Shown here: piece by piece, positions 5,888 through 8,137 of the stretch | Position numbering within the stretch: position 1 is the stretch's first letter | Layout of the letters: the number at the start of each line of letters is the position of its first letter | DNA from: Pseudomonadota bacterium | Lineage (GTDB): Bacteria > Pseudomonadota > Alphaproteobacteria > Rhizobiales > Xanthobacteraceae | Assembly (NCBI GenBank): GCA_023392205.1 | Contig: JAEVZN010000606.1 | Span: 1-8,137 of the forward strand | Length of the DNA: 8,137 nt | Reading direction: 5' to 3' | Notes under the pieces: model-generated | Seen by the model: only the letters and a program-made list of their open reading frames with translations | The model's database searches: none | What the model was told of the DNA's origin: nothing | Program-made: the position numbers and the translations under genes

Positions 5888-6083
5888 AGACGCGTTTTGG
5901 AAGGGCCTGAAGGAAATCGCCGACCAGCGCAACATGACGTTGTCGGACATGGTGGCGAATATCGATTCACAGCGGCGTCATGGTAATCTGTCGTCGGCGA
6001 TCCGGCTGTTTGTCCTCGATCATTACCGTTCGCAGATTCCGAACGACAAGCCGCTGTTGCGGGACAGCATTCGCAGCGTCTGA
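5823..6083 (+). CDS. Ribbon-helix-helix domain protein (RHH_4 / PF13467 type)
   Basis: A small 86-residue protein with a predicted ribbon-helix-helix DNA-binding fold. KRSIVIAGHKTSVSLEDAFWKGLKEIADQ covers residues 8-36: a beta strand (RSIVIAGHKTSVSL) and a first helix. The second helix region is MTLSDMVANIDSQR (38-51), then NLSSAIRLFVLDHYR (55-69). This matches the RHH_4 family common in alphaproteobacteria, whose members are short and lack an added sensor domain. RHH proteins usually bind operators as dimers through the strand; no target is shown here, though the inverted repeat at 5489-5508 is a possible autoregulatory site. The start at 5823 is supported by GGAG. It overlaps the DUF4169 gene by 65 bases in a different frame, which implies coupled translation. 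It is followed by a strong hairpin. Confidence 0.85.
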   Translation: MKSPVVKRSIVIAGHKTSVSLEDAFWKGLKEIADQRNMTLSDMVANIDSQRRHGNLSSAIRLFVLDHYRSQIPNDKPLLRDSIRSV

Positions 6084-6098
6084 GCGGGCACGATCCTG

Positions 6099-6124
6099 CG
6101 GTGAAGCGCGGGGGCGCTTCACCG
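6099..6124. terminator. Strong perfect hairpin downstream of the ribbon-helix-helix gene
   Basis: An 11-bp perfect stem, CGGTGAAGCGC (6099-6109) with GCGCTTCACCG (6114-6124), closes a four-G loop. It lies 15 nt after the stop codon, the expected place for a terminator. No T-run follows on either strand, so it is either a tail-less terminator or an RNA-stabilising element. Confidence 0.55.
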
Positions 6125-6143
6125 TGGCATCGTCACCGTGGCA
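6119..6143. repeat. Short direct repeat TCACCGTGGCA, two copies
   Basis: Copies lie at 6119-6129 and 6133-6143, a period of 14 nt. The first overlaps the right arm of the hairpin. It is probably a local slippage product. Confidence 0.6.
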
Positions 6144-6209
6144 CATGCCATCCGTAACTGTGTGATCGTCATCGTTGCGTCCTGCGCGACGTAGAGCGAG
6201 CGATGCCGT

Positions 6210-6227
6210 CGAAGCCGGACGGCTTCG
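6210..6227. terminator. Hairpin between the convergent genes, possibly ending the AsmA transcript
   Basis: CGAAGCC (6210-6216) pairs with GGCTTCG (6221-6227) over a GGAC loop. It lies 36 nt beyond the AsmA stop codon on the minus strand and could end that transcript, or serve both directions with the hairpin at 6099-6124. There is no T-run. Confidence 0.4.
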
Positions 6228-6262
6228 GTGCCGATTTCCGGATGACGAACGACGAATTCTAG

Positions 6263-8137
6263 CTAGAAATTACGGACCGGCGGCGACCCGATCGGCGTCG
6301 GGAATGGATTGCCCTGCGCGCTGGGCGCGCGCGGTGCCGTTTCGGCCGGTGGTGCGCTCTGCTGCGGCGCAGCCTGTTGCGGCGGCGTCACCTGCCGCCG
6401 TTCGCCGGGGGCAGGCCTGATCTCCACCGGTGGTGGCAATGCCCCGATCCCGACAGACGACCGCGCCGGCGGCGCGGATGGCGCAGACGGCGGTGACAAA
6501 GGCGTCACACGCTGGACCGGCGGCTCGCCACGCGTGCGCGTGGCCGGTTGCCGTGGACGCGTGCGCGGCAGGATCGGCGCCGTTTCCGGAAGATCGGTCG
6601 CGTCGTCGGGCTCCATCGCCGGCAAGGCGGAATCGGCCGGGCGGCCCTGTTCGATGGCTTCGATGCGCTTGCTCTGCTGTTCCACCGAACGCATGGCAAG
6701 CCATCCGGTCAGCATCGAGACATCGACCACGCGCGCCGGGGCCTGTGCCGGTCCCCTGACACTCATCACCAGTTCGGGGCGCTGCTCCATGCCGCGCTGC
6801 GTCGCGCCCTGCAGGACGAAGCGCAGATCGACATTCGAATCGCTGAGATTGTACGAGCCGCTGGCGCGCAGATCCGCCCGGTCGGCGCTGGAGGTGAAGG
6901 ATTCGATCCGCAGCACACCGGCCGCAAGCGACAAATTCGCCTCCGCCCGATGCACCACCAGCGGTCCCGCATCGAGCACGCGAAGTGCCGCCTCTTGGAT
7001 GCGGCCCTGATCGAGCGGCAATCCCTGATCGATGCTGCGGGTCACGGCGCCGAAGGCTTTCGGATCGAGCGCGCTGATCCAGCCGCGCTCGAATACGAGC
7101 GTCCCCTTGCCGTTCAGCGATCCGATCAGCGCCCGCGGCGACAGCCCGGCGCCATCGAAGGCGAGATCGAGAGTGGCGCGGCCGTTCAGCACGCCCGGCT
7201 TCTCGCCGGCCAGAAACGGCGTTGCGTCGGCATCGCTGACAAGAACATGACCGGACACAGCGATCCCGTCGCCCGCTTTGCGCAGCACTAGGTCGCCCGA
7301 CAACTTGCCGCGATGCAATTCGGCGTCCAGCGACTGAATGGCGATGTCCGTTTTCCGGAACACGACCGACGCCCGCAATTTCGACGCCTGCATGTCGGCG
7401 GCAATTCCGGCGCGGGCAGCATTCACGTTGAGGCTCCCCGCCAGCACCGGCAGCGGCAAAGCCGGGAATGGCGACGCGCTCCAGGTCTTGCCATCGTCGG
7501 CGCGCAGCGGGATGCCGGCCGCCGCCAATGATGCGGGCAGATCGAGCGTGTCGAGCGTCAGGTCGCCCGAGACATTGGCCGGCACGCCGAATTGCACATC
7601 GGCGCGGCCGTTCACGCCGGAATCGGATACCCGCGCCTGCAGCTTCTCGATCCGCAAACCGTCTGGATCGATGCTGACGCTCGCAGTACCGGACACAGGC
7701 ACGCCCGCCATGCCGGCGGCAGGCAGTTTCAACGCCGCCTTGCTCACGATCACATCCAGCGATGCGCTGCGAAGCCCGCCGGTGAATTCGCGCACCGAAC
7801 CGCCGACCCGCATATCGAGACCGGTCGCCTCGATATGGCTTTCCACGCGCATATCGGTGTCGGCGCGGCCCTTGAGGGTCAGCGTCGCGCGGCCGGGTTC
7901 GGCCGGAACCGAGAGATAAGTGTCGGCCGCCGCCATTTTCAGCAACGCATTCATGTCGTCGGCGTCGAACACCGCCTGCAACGTCATGCCCGAACGCCCG
8001 GCATTGGCGACGCCGCCGTCAAAGACCGACGTCAGCTTCAGGCGTGCCGGCCCCATCTGTCCCGTTGCATTCAGGGCCACCCGGCCGTGCGGGCCCGCAG
8101 AAGGTTCGGGGCGGGTTTGGCCGTTGAAGGTGGGGGG
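6263..8137 (-). CDS. AsmA family protein, C-terminal part (5' end outside window)
   Basis: AsmA-like proteins are anchored in the inner membrane and extend into the periplasm, where they are linked to envelope assembly and lipid transport. The frame is open from the right edge to TAG at 6265-6263, giving 624 visible residues; the N-terminal anchor is not in the window. The body is made of alternating short beta stretches with small and aspartate-rich turns (for example ATLDLAFDGAGLSPRALIGSLNG), then GTLVFERGWISALDPKAFG and ASGSYNLSDSNVDLRFVLQG, which is the usual AsmA C-terminal layout. The last 126 residues (encoded 6266-6643) are a Pro/Ala/Arg-rich, probably disordered tail ending SPPVRNF. 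A GTG at 8080-8078 could be read as a start, but the frame runs on to the edge with coding-like sequence, so the gene is truncated rather than short. It is convergent with the small gene pair. Confidence 0.88.
   Translation of the reverse strand, partial: PPTFNGQTRPEPSAGPHGRVALNATGQMGPARLKLTSVFDGGVANAGRSGMTLQAVFDADDMNALLKMAAADTYLSVPAEPGRATLTLKGRADTDMRVESHIEATGLDMRVGGSVREFTGGLRSASLDVIVSKAALKLPAAGMAGVPVSGTASVSIDPDGLRIEKLQARVSDSGVNGRADVQFGVPANVSGDLTLDTLDLPASLAAAGIPLRADDGKTWSASPFPALPLPVLAGSLNVNAARAGIAADMQASKLRASVVFRKTDIAIQSLDAELHRGKLSGDLVLRKAGDGIAVSGHVLVSDADATPFLAGEKPGVLNGRATLDLAFDGAGLSPRALIGSLNGKGTLVFERGWISALDPKAFGAVTRSIDQGLPLDQGRIQEAALRVLDAGPLVVHRAEANLSLAAGVLRIESFTSSADRADLRASGSYNLSDSNVDLRFVLQGATQRGMEQRPELVMSVRGPAQAPARVVDVSMLTGWLAMRSVEQQSKRIEAIEQGRPADSALPAMEPDDATDLPETAPILPRTRPRQPATRTRGEPPVQRVTPLSPPSAPSAPPARSSVGIGALPPPVEIRPAPGERRQVTPPQQAAPQQSAPPAETAPRAPSAQGNPFPTPIGSPPVRNF

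Noticed and set aside
1..8137. CRISPR arrays, insertion sequences, ordinary tRNA or rRNA genes
   Set aside because: No regularly spaced repeats, transposase-like frames or canonical tRNA cloverleaf were seen apart from the tRNA-like part of tmRNA.

Overview
The window looks like a chromosomal segment of an alphaproteobacterium, most likely of the order Hyphomicrobiales (Rhizobiales) and near Bradyrhizobium, Rhodopseudomonas or Xanthobacteraceae-type genera. The evidence is the high GC content, a circularly permuted two-piece tmRNA gene encoding the tag ANDNYAPVAQAA, an alphaproteobacterial-type SspB, and a DUF4169 / ribbon-helix-helix small-gene pair. The lineage assignment is inference; the gene content is read directly from the sequence. 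I see no CRISPR array, insertion sequence, prophage or other transfer signature.

Layout, left to right. (1) Positions 1-1129, minus strand: the N-terminal 376 residues of an NCS2-family xanthine/uric-acid-type permease, cut by the window edge. (2) Positions 1157-1530: a divergent intergenic region with a candidate promoter and a tandem hairpin-forming repeat. (3) Positions 1531-2820, plus: a complete YbdG-type miniconductance mechanosensitive channel. (4) Positions 3050-3390, plus: permuted ssrA (tmRNA). The acceptor piece comes first, then a removable spacer, then the coding piece with the tag frame, a hairpin carrying the stop codon and an H-type pseudoknot. (5) Positions 3497-4003, plus: sspB, the adaptor that delivers ssrA-tagged proteins to ClpXP. 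(6) Positions 4057-5451, plus: fumC, class II fumarase, 53 nt after sspB and probably co-transcribed. (7) Positions 5639-6083, plus: two small overlapping genes, a DUF4169 protein and an RHH_4-type ribbon-helix-helix protein. (8) Positions 6099-6227: two strong hairpins between convergent genes. (9) Positions 6263-8137, minus: the C-terminal 624 residues of an AsmA-family protein, cut by the right edge and ending in a 126-residue proline-rich tail.

The clearest functional theme is trans-translation quality control. The RNA that tags stalled nascent proteins (ssrA) and the adaptor that recognises that tag (sspB) lie side by side on the same strand. The permease, the osmotic-stress channel, the TCA-cycle fumarase and the AsmA envelope protein are ordinary chromosomal neighbours. 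The least understood part is the DUF4169/RHH pair. I did not find convincing evidence of a wholly new system.
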